64,000 nt of DNA from Flavobacterium sp. N2038. Lineage in GTDB: Bacteria > Bacteroidota > Bacteroidia > Flavobacteriales > Flavobacteriaceae. The position numbers were made by a program, and so were the translations under genes. This document shows, one piece after another, positions 34,000 through 43,900 of the stretch. The notes below the pieces were generated by a model that saw nothing but the letters and a program-made list of their open reading frames with translations, made no database searches and was not told the origin of the DNA. Within the stretch, counting starts at the first letter, position 1. Every line of letters begins with the position of its first letter. The stretch spans positions 682,001 through 746,000 of the forward strand of contig NZ_CP110001.1 in the NCBI RefSeq assembly GCF_025947185.1, in the 5' to 3' direction.

Positions 34000-36252
34000 A
34001 TGAAACATTTATTTTTGATTATATTAATACTTGCCGCAAAACATACTTATTCGCAAAATATATCTGGTAAAGTATCTACTGATATTCCTGCGGTACAGGA
34101 AATTAATGTTGTGCTGTTAAATACAAACTTTAAAACACATAGTGATAGTATCGGATATTATAAACTTGAAAATATTCCGAGTGGTTCTTATAAAATTGAA
34201 GTCACTTCGACTGGATTTAAAACAATAATTAAAAGAGTTTCAATTTTAGAAAAGCAAAATTTAAATCTCGATTTTGAATTGAATGAAGATCAGAATGAAT
34301 TGAATGAAGTGGTAGTTTCAGGAACTCTAAAACCTGTTAAAAGATTAGAGAGTGCAGTTCCTGTTGAGGTTTATTCTCCGGCTTTTTTCAAAAAAAATCC
34401 AACTCCAAGTATTTATGATGCGCTTCAGAATATAAATGGAGTTAGGCCACAGCTTAATTGTGGTGTTTGTAATACGGGAGATATTCATATAAACGGATTA
34501 GAAGGCCCGTATACTTTAGTTTTAATCGACGGAATGCCCATTGTAAGCAGCTTGTCAACAGTTTATGGATTATCTGGAATTCCGAATTCTTTGGTCGAGC
34601 GAATTGAGATTGTAAAAGGCCCGGCTTCTTCTCTTTACGGAAGTGAAGCAGTTGGAGGTTTGATTAATATTATTACCAAGAACCCAACAAATGCGCCCGT
34701 ATTTTCTGCGGATGTTTTTACAACAACTTATTTAGAAACCAATGTTGACTTAGGTATGAAATTTAGCCCAACAAAAAAATCAACAACACTCTTAGGTATT
34801 AATTATTTCAATTACAATCAGGTAGTCGACAAGGATCATGATAATTTTACAGATGTAACACTTTCTGATCGAATTTCAATATTCAATAAATGGAATTTTC
34901 AAAGAAATAATAATCGTCTTTTTACGGTGGCAGCACGAGGAATGTACGAGGATCGTTGGGGAGGAGATGTTCGTTGGGAAAAAAAATATCGTGGTGGCGA
35001 TGAAATCTATGGAGAAAGTATTTACACCAAAAGAGCCGAATTAATAGGGAGTTATCAATTGCCTTTTGAAGAAAAACTGATGCTTTCGTTTTCAGGAAAT
35101 GTTCATTATCAGGACAGCCGTTATGGAACAACATCATATATTGCCAATCAGAAAATTGGTTTTTTGCAATTGACCTGGGATAGAAAATTGGGAAGAAATG
35201 ATTTATTGGCAGGAATCGCGAGTCGATATTCCTATTATGATGATAATACAACTGCCACAAAAGAGCCTGAAAATACATGGCTTCCCGGAATTTTTGTTCA
35301 GGACGAAATTACATTTTCTCCAAAAAGTCAGGTTTTGTTAGGAATGCGCTATGATTATAATTCGATTCATGGATCCATTTTCACTCCAAGATTTGCCTAT
35401 CGATTTAAAGCTAATGAAAACACTATTTTTCGATTAAATGCCGGAACCGGATTTAGAGTTGTGAATTTATTTACCGAAGATCACGCCGCTTTAACAGGTT
35501 CAAGAGATGTTGTAATTGCCAATGATTTGAAACCGGAACAATCCGTAAATGTAAATTTAAACTATATTCAGAAAATTAATTTTGGTAATGGAACCTTTAT
35601 GGGTATCGAAACAACCGCTTTTTATACACGATTTAGCAATAAAATCATTTCAGACTATAAAAGTGACCCAAATAAGATTATTTATGATAATATCGACGGA
35701 TATGCATTGAGTCAGGGAATAAGTACCAATATAGATCTTAATTTTCCATCAGGACTTAAATTTATTGTTGGAGCAACAGTTTTAGATAATAAAAATGTTC
35801 AGAATGGAATCTCTGAAAGACCTTTCTTAACAGAAAATTTTACCGCAACCTGGAGTGTTTCATATAAAATTCAACCCTGGAATTTATCAGTAGATTATAC
35901 AGGAAATGTGTATAGCCCAATGAATTTGCCTTTGCTGAGCGAAACAGATCCAAGAAGTCCGAAATCGCCTTGGTATAGTATTCAAAATATTCAGTTTACC
36001 TATACAGGCTGGAAAAATTTTGAAGTGTACGGTGGTATCAAAAATTTGCTGAACTTTACACCAATGCAAAAGAATCCGTTTTTGATTTCAAGAACAAATG
36101 ATCCGTTTGATAAAAATGTGCAGTACGATTCCTCTGGAAAAGTATTGGTGACACCTGATAATCCATATGGTTTGACTTTTGACACGACTTATGTTTATGG
36201 ACAAAACCAGACCATTCGAGGCTTTTTTGGATTGCGATATACTTTGAGGTGA
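34000..36252 (+). CDS. TonB-dependent outer-membrane receptor
   Basis: A 750-residue receptor started at the ATG that gives a signal peptide (LFLIILILAAKHTYSQ). Order: carboxypeptidase-like regulatory domain (about 20-105, ISGKVS...GYYKLENIPSGSYKIEV), plug domain (about 125-240, with LVLIDGMPIVSS and IEIVKGPASSLYGSEAVGGLINI) and a C-terminal 22-strand barrel ending FFGLRYTLR. The plug contains an unusual Cys pair, NCGVCNTGDIHI. The ligand is unknown; the neighbouring Fur-family regulator, MerC and thiol-redox genes point to a metal or metallophore. Confidence 0.93.
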   Translation: MKHLFLIILILAAKHTYSQNISGKVSTDIPAVQEINVVLLNTNFKTHSDSIGYYKLENIPSGSYKIEVTSTGFKTIIKRVSILEKQNLNLDFELNEDQNELNEVVVSGTLKPVKRLESAVPVEVYSPAFFKKNPTPSIYDALQNINGVRPQLNCGVCNTGDIHINGLEGPYTLVLIDGMPIVSSLSTVYGLSGIPNSLVERIEIVKGPASSLYGSEAVGGLINIITKNPTNAPVFSADVFTTTYLETNVDLGMKFSPTKKSTTLLGINYFNYNQVVDKDHDNFTDVTLSDRISIFNKWNFQRNNNRLFTVAARGMYEDRWGGDVRWEKKYRGGDEIYGESIYTKRAELIGSYQLPFEEKLMLSFSGNVHYQDSRYGTTSYIANQKIGFLQLTWDRKLGRNDLLAGIASRYSYYDDNTTATKEPENTWLPGIFVQDEITFSPKSQVLLGMRYDYNSIHGSIFTPRFAYRFKANENTIFRLNAGTGFRVVNLFTEDHAALTGSRDVVIANDLKPEQSVNVNLNYIQKINFGNGTFMGIETTAFYTRFSNKIISDYKSDPNKIIYDNIDGYALSQGISTNIDLNFPSGLKFIVGATVLDNKNVQNGISERPFLTENFTATWSVSYKIQPWNLSVDYTGNVYSPMNLPLLSETDPRSPKSPWYSIQNIQFTYTGWKNFEVYGGIKNLLNFTPMQKNPFLISRTNDPFDKNVQYDSSGKVLVTPDNPYGLTFDTTYVYGQNQTIRGFFGLRYTLR

Positions 36253-36261
36253 TTTTTTCTG

Positions 36262-36332
36262 ATTGTCACCCTGAGCGAAGTCGAAGGGCTTGCCAGTTAG
36301 AGCGGGGCTTCGACTTCGCTCAGCCTGACAAT
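36262..36332. repeat. Inverted repeat of the GAGCGAAGTCGAAG type
   Basis: Twenty-five-base arms (36262-36286, 36308-36332) with two mismatches, begun 10 bp after the TonB receptor stop. The wording is GC-richer than the surroundings and looks like an interspersed repeat. Confidence 0.85.
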
Positions 36333-36398
36333 TGCTAATCAATCATATTAAAAAAAATCCTTTTAATCTGTGTGATCAGTGGCAAAAAAAACAAAACA

Positions 36399-36863
36399 AT
36401 GAAAAAGCTATTTCTTTTAATTTGCTTGTTAGGAATAACTTCAATAGGATTTTGCCAGTTAAAAAGCAGAACCTTTGAGGAAATAGATAGCTTGCAGCAG
36501 ATTCAAAAACGAAAAATTATTGTTTTCATTCATACCGATTGGTGTCAGTTTTGTCAACACATGAAAGCAACAACTTTCAAAAATCAGGAAATTATCAATG
36601 AGCTAAATTCAAATTTCTATTTTATTGATTTTAATGCTGAAGATAAAAGAGAAATAACGTTTAATAACCGAACGTTTAAGTATCAACCTTCTGGAAATGA
36701 TGTAGGAGTGCATGAACTGGCACTGCAACTCGGAACAAATAATAAGCAGCTCGTATATCCGGCTTTATGTGTTTTGAATGAAAAAAATGAAATTATTTTC
36801 CAGTATAACAACTACTTAAGCATATATGATTTTATGATTCTTTTGGGAAAACTGGAGAAATAA
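36399..36863 (+). CDS. Periplasmic thioredoxin-like protein
   Basis: A 154-residue exported thioredoxin-fold protein. Signal peptide LFLLICLLGITSIGFCQ, then FIHTDWCQFCQHM with the active-site pair Cys 49 and Cys 52. The domain resembles the DUF255/thioredoxin-7 group. The ATG at 36399 places the signal at the N-terminus; an in-frame start at 36372 would not. It lies between a TonB receptor and a lycopene cyclase gene, 12 bp before the latter. Confidence 0.87.
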   Translation: MKKLFLLICLLGITSIGFCQLKSRTFEEIDSLQQIQKRKIIVFIHTDWCQFCQHMKATTFKNQEIINELNSNFYFIDFNAEDKREITFNNRTFKYQPSGNDVGVHELALQLGTNNKQLVYPALCVLNEKNEIIFQYNNYLSIYDFMILLGKLEK

Positions 36864-36881
36864 ATTTTCTTATTTTTGAGA

Positions 36882-38057
36882 ATGAATTCTTCGCAAATCA
36901 AACATTTCGATTACATTTTTACAGGAACTGGTCTGGCTTCTTTAATGACAGTTTATAAAATGGTTTTATCTGAAAAATTCTTAGAGAAGTCTATTCTACT
37001 ACTTGATCAGGATTTAAAAAAAACAAACGACAGAACCTGGTGTTTTTGGGATAAAAGCGAAAATAGCTGGGATTCTGTTATTTCAAAAAAATGGGATTTG
37101 GCATTGTTTGCCAATAACGATTTTAATCGTCATTTAACGTTGAAGCCTTACCAATACAATCAAATTAAAGGCATTGATTTTTACAATTTTGTTTTTGAAG
37201 AAATTTCAAAACACTCAAATATTGTTTTTCTAAATGAAAAAGTAACGGATATCAACGAACTGGAAACTCACGTTTTTGTTGGTACAGAAGAAAATCGATA
37301 TACCTGCAATTATTTGTTCAATAGTATTTATACTAAAGCTTTTGCCGAAGGACAGACAAGGTTCCCTGTTTTGAAACAGCATTTTATGGGCTGGTTTGTA
37401 AAAACCGAAACTGAAGTTTTTAATCCGGAAGAAGCTACTTTTATGGATTTTTCGGTAGAACAAAAAGGAAATACAAGATTTATGTATGTTCTGCCAGTTT
37501 CAAAAACCGAAGCTTTAGTTGAATATACTTTGTTCTCAGAAAAACTGCTTCCAAAAGAAGAATACGAAAATGAGATTCAGCTTTATCTGAAGAAACGCGG
37601 AATACAAAAATTTGAAATTCTGGAAAAGGAGCAGGGGAGTATTCCAATGACTTGTTACCCTTTTTGGAAAAAAAATACCAAACGTGTACTCAATATTGGT
37701 ACTGCCGGTGGATGGACAAAAGCCAGCACAGGTTATACGTTTAAAAATTCAGATAAAAAGTCAAGCAAATTAGTGAAGTTTCTGCTGGAAAATAAAACGT
37801 CTGCAGATTTGTTAACTATGAAAAGTTTTCATAAAAAAAACAGGTTCTGGTTTTATGATTTATTGCTTTTAAATATTCTGTATCGTCACAATGAATTAGG
37901 AAGTGCTATCTTTTCTTCTTTATTCAGAAAAGGAAATCCAACTTTAATTTTTAAGTTTCTGGATGAAGAAACTACTTTGATTGAAGATTTTCAAGTGATT
38001 TTAAAATGCCCAAAACTTCCATTTATAAAATCATTGTTTCAGGTTATATTTAAATAA
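36882..38057 (+). CDS. crtY: Lycopene cyclase family protein
   Basis: A 391-residue FAD-dependent cyclase of the CrtY family. The N-terminal FTGTGLASLM dinucleotide motif, NDRTWCFWDK, FMDFSVEQ, and the IPMTCYPFWKKNT...GTAGGWTKASTGYTF segment match lycopene beta-cyclases, which form the ionone rings of beta-carotene and zeaxanthin. No other carotenoid gene is nearby; it follows a thioredoxin gene by about 18 bp. A TTG two codons upstream overlaps a TATTTTTG box and was not chosen. Confidence 0.9.
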   Translation: MNSSQIKHFDYIFTGTGLASLMTVYKMVLSEKFLEKSILLLDQDLKKTNDRTWCFWDKSENSWDSVISKKWDLALFANNDFNRHLTLKPYQYNQIKGIDFYNFVFEEISKHSNIVFLNEKVTDINELETHVFVGTEENRYTCNYLFNSIYTKAFAEGQTRFPVLKQHFMGWFVKTETEVFNPEEATFMDFSVEQKGNTRFMYVLPVSKTEALVEYTLFSEKLLPKEEYENEIQLYLKKRGIQKFEILEKEQGSIPMTCYPFWKKNTKRVLNIGTAGGWTKASTGYTFKNSDKKSSKLVKFLLENKTSADLLTMKSFHKKNRFWFYDLLLLNILYRHNELGSAIFSSLFRKGNPTLIFKFLDEETTLIEDFQVILKCPKLPFIKSLFQVIFK

Positions 38058-38373
38058 AAAGCCTCACGCAGATTTACTTCGTTGATATTTCATTTTGAAA
38101 TCTGCTCATCCGAGCGATAGCTAAGAGTCGAAGCAATCTTCTAAATCTCTCTGAAAACCCTTCATTCAGTAATTATCTTATCAGTGATCTATAGCAAAAT
38201 TTTACATTTTGACAGTAGCTACTCTTTTATCGTAAAAAAGAGAGGATACTTTGAAAACCGGGATTTATTCAAATAAAAATGTCTTATTTTTTTGTTTTAT
38301 GAACTTTTAGAGGGGATTAGAAAGTCTTTTTACCTCTAGATTTGTCCATTGAAAACAATGTAGATATAATATG
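38058..38373. other. Gene-free gap before the ArsR regulator
   Basis: No frame of credible length on either strand. There is a fragment of repeat-like sequence (CTCACGCAGATTTACTTCG, 38064-38082), a CGAGCGATAGC word and a weak hairpin CTCTTTT/AAAAGAG near 38222-38243. No convincing terminator for the cyclase gene was found. Confidence 0.5.
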
Positions 38374-38389
38374 ATCGTTCATTTACGAT
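38374..38389. promoter_or_regulatory. Candidate ArsR-family operator
   Basis: ATCGT-TCATTT-ACGAT, a perfect 5-base inverted repeat with a 6-base spacer, 20 bp upstream of the ArsR-family gene. Position suggests autoregulation. Confidence 0.4.
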
Positions 38390-38409
38390 ATTGAAGAAAT
38401 TGGCAAATT

Positions 38410-38838
38410 ATGGGAGTTACAAAACACTTAAATTTTGATGTAGAAACCAAGGCGATAGGGAAAATTTGTAAAGCAATGGGACATCCTACACGTATTCAGA
38501 TTATGACACTTCTTTGGAAAAGAAACAATAGGACTTGTGGTGAAATTGTTGAATTAATTCCTCTGGCACAATCAACAATATCAAAACATTTATTAGAATT
38601 AAAAAAAGCAAAGCTGGTAAACATAGAAAACGTTGGAAAAAAAACGATTTATTCTATTGAAGTTGATAGTATTAAAATGCTTAAAAAATATTTGAGAAGT
38701 TATCTCACCACTATCGAAATTCCAGAGCAAAATAAGTCAACCGTTTCAGCAACCAAACACAAGTTAATAGGCAGGAAAAGCCATTTGAAAGAATACAATT
38801 ATCAATTTCCTGATAGAAGAATAAAACAAGTCCTTTAG
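38410..38838 (+). CDS. ArsR/SmtB-family winged-helix regulator
   Basis: A 142-residue regulator with the ArsR-type helix-turn-helix (MGHPTRIQIMTLL, CGEIVELIPLAQSTISKHL, KKAKLVNIENVGKKTIYSI). Cysteines lie at KICKAMG and RTCGEIV but no canonical metal-binding ELCVCDL motif is present, so it may sense something other than thiophilic metals. It has a basic C-terminal tail. It stands alone between a carotenoid gene and a bacilliredoxin gene. Confidence 0.87.
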   Translation: MGVTKHLNFDVETKAIGKICKAMGHPTRIQIMTLLWKRNNRTCGEIVELIPLAQSTISKHLLELKKAKLVNIENVGKKTIYSIEVDSIKMLKKYLRSYLTTIEIPEQNKSTVSATKHKLIGRKSHLKEYNYQFPDRRIKQVL

Positions 38839-38982
38839 ATATTTAGGATTTCTTTCTATTGAAATGAGTATTAAAAGAACGAAATTTCATGTTATTTTGA
38901 ACTGTTCTGTTCAGTGTGAAATTTAATATCGAACTATAACAAAACTTTATACTTCAAATTAAGTAGTTGCAGTGAAACTTTG

Positions 38983-38990
38983 TAACTTTG
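38983..38990 (+). promoter_or_regulatory. -7 promoter element of the bacilliredoxin gene
   Basis: TAACTTTG fits TAnnTTTG, 32 bp before the ATG at 39023. A TTG lies 13 bp upstream, which is too close for the standard -33. Confidence 0.55.
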
Positions 38991-39022
38991 CAGTTCAAAA
39001 GTAAAATTTAAAAAATAAAAAT

Positions 39023-39433
39023 ATGTATCCACAAGAAATGGTAAAACCTATGGAAGCTGAATTAACTTCTGCTGGTTTTCAAGATTTACATAGTGCCGAA
39101 GCTGTAGATAATGCTATTAAAGCTGAAGGTACAACTTTAGTTGTTGTAAACTCTGTTTGCGGTTGTGCTGCCAGAAATGCACGTCCGGGAGCAAAAATGA
39201 GTTTAGAAGGAGCTAAAAAACCAGATCACCTTATTACAGTTTTTGCAGGTGTTGATAAAGAAGCTGTTGATGCTGCAAGACAACATATGTTTCCTTTTCC
39301 TCCATCATCGCCATCTATGGCTTTGTTCAAAAACGGAGAATTAGTTCACATGTTAGAGCGTCACCATATCGAAGGACGTCCTGCTGAAATGATCGCTGAG
39401 AATTTACAGGATGCATTTAACGAGTTTTGTTAA
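39023..39433 (+). CDS. BrxA/BrxB-family bacilliredoxin
   Basis: A 136-residue protein of the YphP/YqiW family. The redox motif is CGC (Cys 46 and Cys 48 in [14 protein letters not shown]), with the trailing [30 protein letters not shown] block. These proteins remove bacillithiol from S-bacillithiolated proteins. Length and motif match well. It has its own promoter and a double-hairpin terminator region. Confidence 0.95.
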   Translation: MYPQEMVKPMEAELTSAGFQDLHSAEAVDNAIKAEGTTLVVVNSVCGCAARNARPGAKMSLEGAKKPDHLITVFAGVDKEAVDAARQHMFPFPPSSPSMALFKNGELVHMLERHHIEGRPAEMIAENLQDAFNEFC

Positions 39434-39442
39434 TTTAAGGGA

Positions 39443-39608
39443 CTAAGGTTCTGAGTTGCTGAGGTTCTAAGGTTTTAGACTCAAAGTGACAAAGGTACAG
39501 AGGTACAAAGATTTAAAACAAAAGCACTATAGAAATATAGTGCTTTTGTTATTTTTATACGTTTTGGTTCAAAACCTTAGAACCTTAGTCGCTCAGTATC
39601 TCAGAACC
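39443..39608. repeat. Nested inverted repeats with bidirectional terminator
   Basis: Outer arms made of AAGGTTCTGAG and TTCTAAGGTTTT on the left (39446-39477) find complements at 39570-39608. Inside sits a perfect 14-base hairpin (39518-39531/39536-39549, GAAA loop) flanked by A- and T-rich tracts. It separates the convergent bacilliredoxin and RND genes and probably terminates both. Confidence 0.85.
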
Positions 39609-39609
39609 T

Positions 39610-40977
39610 TTAAAGATTCCATCCCCCACCAAGTGCTCTGTATAATTCAACCATAGAACTTAATTGTCTTTCTGTTAACTGCGCCAGACTTAATTGTGCG
39701 TTAAACAAATTGGTTTCTACATCCAGAACCTCTAAGTAAGAAACATAACCACTGTCATATCTTTCTCGTGACAGTTTAAAGTTTATTAAAGCAGCGTCAA
39801 CCTGTCTGTTGCGGGCTTTCCATTCTTCTTTATAAGTTCTGACGTTTTGTATGGATTGTTCTACCTCAGACACAGCTTCAATATAAGTTTTTTGATAAAT
39901 GAATTTGAATTGTTCTGCCTGTTGTCTGTTTATTTCGACTCTTCTTTTGTTTTTTCCGAAGGCAAATATTGGACCTGCAATTCCTGCTGATGCATTTTGC
40001 AAATAGGAACTTCCCAAAAATAGATTGCTCAAATCGGCACTGGCAAATCCGGCAATTGCGGCTAAATTTAGAGAAGGAAATCGCATTGCTTGAGCTACGC
40101 CGATTCTGTCATTTGCTGCTTTATATTGTAATTCGGCTGCTTTTACATCAGGTCTGTTTTCTAACAAGGCTGATGGAAGCGAGAGCGGAATTTCACTAAC
40201 AATTCGCAGTTCTGTGTTGCTTTTTCCCCGTGGTATTTCCGTAGGAAGCTGACCGGTAAGTAATGCAATTGTGTTTTCCTGATAGGTTATTTGCCTTTGA
40301 ATGTTTGGAATTGCAGCTTCGGCAATTGCAACTTGCTGTTCAATTTGTACTTTATCAACTTCGGAGATATAGCCGCTTTTAAATCTTTCGTTTATAATGT
40401 CATAATATTTCTCTCTGGTAGAAAGGGTTGACTTTGTAATTTCCAGCTGTTCATCTAGATTTCGCATTTGAAAATAGGCAGTTGCAATATTAGCTACAAT
40501 ATCTGAAAGCACTACTTTACGAGCTTCTTCAGTAGCTAAGAGTTCGCTTTTAACCGCATTGTTTTCATGACGGTATTTCCCCCAAAAATCAAGCTCCCAG
40601 GACATACTGGCTCCCGCATTTGAAGGCATAAAGTTTTTATCGTTGCTGTTTATCGTTGCTCCATATTGAAAGGAAGGAAATAGATCTGCTTTGGTATAAC
40701 CTAATTGAGCACGAAGCTGATCGATTCGGGAAACAGCAATTTTAAGATCATAATTGTTTTCCAGTCCTTTTTTAATCAGGTCTTTTAAAACGTCATCATT
40801 AAACAAATCAAACCATTTTAAGTTGGTGACCGAAGCCAGACTGTCCAGGTTTGTTTCATTTTTATAAGATTCGGATTTTTGTTGTTCCGGTTTAGCATAT
40901 TTAGGCCCCACCATACAACCAATTGGCAATAGTGCGAGTATAAATAAAACCACGATTATTTTATGTCTCTTACTCAT
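39610..40977 (-). CDS. RND efflux outer-membrane channel lipoprotein (OprM/NodT family)
   Basis: A 455-residue TolC-like channel. Lipobox LLPIGC near residue 21, then two homologous outer-membrane efflux repeats; recognisable segments are WWxLF-like LKWFDLFNDDVL, SWELDFWGKYRHEN and the C-terminal RYDSGYVSYLEVLDVETNLF. It forms the outer-membrane part of a tripartite pump and overlaps the permease gene by 8 bp. Lipid anchor plus operon position make the assignment solid. Confidence 0.95.
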   Translation of the reverse strand: MSKRHKIIVVLFILALLPIGCMVGPKYAKPEQQKSESYKNETNLDSLASVTNLKWFDLFNDDVLKDLIKKGLENNYDLKIAVSRIDQLRAQLGYTKADLFPSFQYGATINSNDKNFMPSNAGASMSWELDFWGKYRHENNAVKSELLATEEARKVVLSDIVANIATAYFQMRNLDEQLEITKSTLSTREKYYDIINERFKSGYISEVDKVQIEQQVAIAEAAIPNIQRQITYQENTIALLTGQLPTEIPRGKSNTELRIVSEIPLSLPSALLENRPDVKAAELQYKAANDRIGVAQAMRFPSLNLAAIAGFASADLSNLFLGSSYLQNASAGIAGPIFAFGKNKRRVEINRQQAEQFKFIYQKTYIEAVSEVEQSIQNVRTYKEEWKARNRQVDAALINFKLSRERYDSGYVSYLEVLDVETNLFNAQLSLAQLTERQLSSMVELYRALGGGWNL

Positions 40978-43900
40978 GGTCTGTAGTATTTGGTTCTACA
41001 TTATGTCCTTCGGTCTGGATGGTATCATCTTTCTTTTTTCCGATGTTTTCGATCATTACAAATAGACCAGGTACAATTAATACACCTAAAACTGTGGCAA
41101 TCAACATACCGCTGAATACCGCCATTCCCATTACAATACGGGCTTGTGAACCCGCACCAGTTGCTGTCAATAAAGGAACTACCCCAAGAATGAATGCAAA
41201 TGCGGTCATCAGAATTGGACGAAAACGAAGTTTTGCTGCAACCATTGCCGATTCGTAAAGCGGTTTTCCTTTTTCGTATTCTTCTTTGGCAAATTCTACG
41301 ATAAGAATAGCATTTTTGGCTACAAGTCCAATTAGTAAAACGAGTCCAATTTGCGCAAATACATTGTTGACATAGGCGTCACTTCCAAATCTTGCTAAAA
41401 GAAGCCCTAAAAAGGCACCAAATACAGCAAACGGAGCGCCTAGTAATACACTAAAAGGTAATTTCCAACTTTCATATTGTGCGGCAAGAATCAGGAATAC
41501 AAATACCAATGCCATTATGAAAACAGAACCTCCACCCGGTGAATGCTTTTCCTGATAAGACAAGTTGATGTAGTCGAAACTCATATCTGCAGGCAAAGTC
41601 TGTTTGGCGACTTCTTCAAGTGCAGTCAAGGCTTGCGCACTACTGTAGCCATCATTTGGACTTCCTCCAATTTCTGCCGATCGGAACAAATTTAAACGAT
41701 TTGTAAAATCAGGACCTGTAACTTTTGTTGCCGTAACAAGTGTTGATATAGGTAACATATTGCCAGCATTGTTTTTTACATAAATCAGATTTAAATCTTC
41801 TGGACTTACACGATCGGCCGCTTCACCTTGAAGATAAACTTTGTATTGACGGCCAAAACGGTTGAAGTCATTTACATAACTTCCTCCTAAAAATGCGCCC
41901 AATGCTTCTGTAACTTTAGAAACGGGAATGCCTAATTTCATGGCTTTGTCATTGTCAATATCTAATTTAATCTGTGGTGTACCGGCATTAAAAGTGGTAT
42001 AAATTCGTTTTATTTCTGGGCGCTGCTGTGCTGCGGCTATAAAAGCTTGTGTTTGTTCTGCCAGATACTGAGGAGTGTTTCCGCCTCTGTCCTGTAACAT
42101 CAGACTAAAACCTGCAGAAGCACCTAAACCCTGAATTGCCGGAGGACCAAATGAAAAGCAAGTGGCAGTCGTAATTTGGGTGGCAAGTTTCATGTTAAAT
42201 CTGTCCACAAATTGTTTGGCTGTTTCTGCCCGGTCTTCCCACGGTTTTAATGAGATGAAAATGAAAGCATTGTTAGGCTGATAAGAGTTAGTAAGCATAC
42301 TAAATCCATTTATCGTAGTGTAAGACAAGATTGATTTTTCTTCTTTTAAGAAACTGTCTACCTTTTTTGATATTTCGTCTGTACGTTGTAATGATGATGC
42401 AGGAGGTAATGCAATGTTTACCAAAACATAACCCTGATCTTCTTCAGGAATAAATCCTAACGGAATTTTTTTGCCTAAGAATACAATGGCAACCAATATG
42501 ACCGCTAGTAAAAGAATAATGCGTATTGCTTTTTTAGCAAAAAAGGTTGCTCCGCTAATATATTTTCCTGTAACTTTTTCGAAGATTCTGTTAAATCCGG
42601 CAAAAAACTTTGCCAGCCATCCTGTCTGTTCTTCAATAGGTTTGGTTGGCTTTAGCAGCATAGCACAAAGGGCGGGACTTAAAGACAGTGCACTAAATGC
42701 CGAGAACGCGACCGAGACGGCAATTGTTATGGCAAATTGCTGGTAAAAACGTCCGGTTATCCCCGGTGTCATTGCAACCGGAATAAATACGGCACATAAA
42801 ATTAAAGCAATTGCAATAACAGGACCAGATACTTCACGCATAGCCTGAACCGTGGCTTCCTTCGGAGTTTTTCCGTGTTCGATATGATGAATAACCGCTT
42901 CAACAACTACAATCGCATCATCGACCACAATACCAATTGCAAGAACCAATCCCAGCAATGATAGTGTATTGATTGAAAATCCTAATAATGGGAAAACGGC
43001 AATGGTTCCGATAAGAGAAACAGGAACGGTAATTAAAGGAATTAAAGTAGCACGCCAGTTTTGCAGAAAAATGAATACCACCAAAATAACTAATATAATG
43101 GCTTCAAAAAGGGTGTGCACAATGTCGTCAACTCCCGCAGTAATTGCCAGAGTGGTATCTAAAGATTCTTGATATTCAATATCTTTTGGAAACTTCTCAG
43201 CTAAAATTTTCATAGTGCTTTTTGCTGTTTCAGCTACCTCAAGAGCATTACTACCCGGCATTTGGTATACAGCCACAACGGCACTTGGGGAACTGTTTCT
43301 TCTGGCGGTAGAGCTGTAATTTTCTGTTCCTAATTCAATTCGGGCAATATCACCCATTAATACTTGGGCTCCGTCTTCCTTGCTTCGAACGACGATGTTT
43401 CCAAATTCTTTTTCAGTAACTAATCGGTCCTGAAGTGTTACGCCATATGTAAATTCGGTGTTGGCAGGTGCCGGTTCAGCACCAAATTTTCCTCCCGGAC
43501 TAATCATATTTTGAGCATTCAGTGCATTTTTTACATCATCAACCGTAATACCAAGTTTGCTCATCATGTCGGCCTTGAGCCAAATCCTCATCGAATAATC
43601 ACTTCCTCCAAAAAGAGTGACTTCTCCAACTCCTTTTATACGGGCCAATTGATCTACGATATTAATGCTGGCATAATTGTTTAAAAACTTAGCATCATAT
43701 TGCGGATTGGTTGATGTTACAGTGAACAGCATCATTGGAAAAGACAAAGATTTCTTTACCACAACTCCCTGTTGTTTTACACTTGAAGGCATAAAAGGAG
43801 CAGATTGGTTTTGTCTGTTTTGTGTAAGCATATTGGCATTATCCAAATTGGTTCCCACATCAAAAGTTACCTCAATTGTACAGGCACCATCAGAAGTATT

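Noticed and set aside
36871..36878. TATTTTTG as promoter of the lycopene cyclase gene
   Set aside because: It ends 3 bp before the ATG and no -33 is present; co-transcription with the thioredoxin gene 12-18 bp upstream is simpler, although a leaderless start cannot be excluded.
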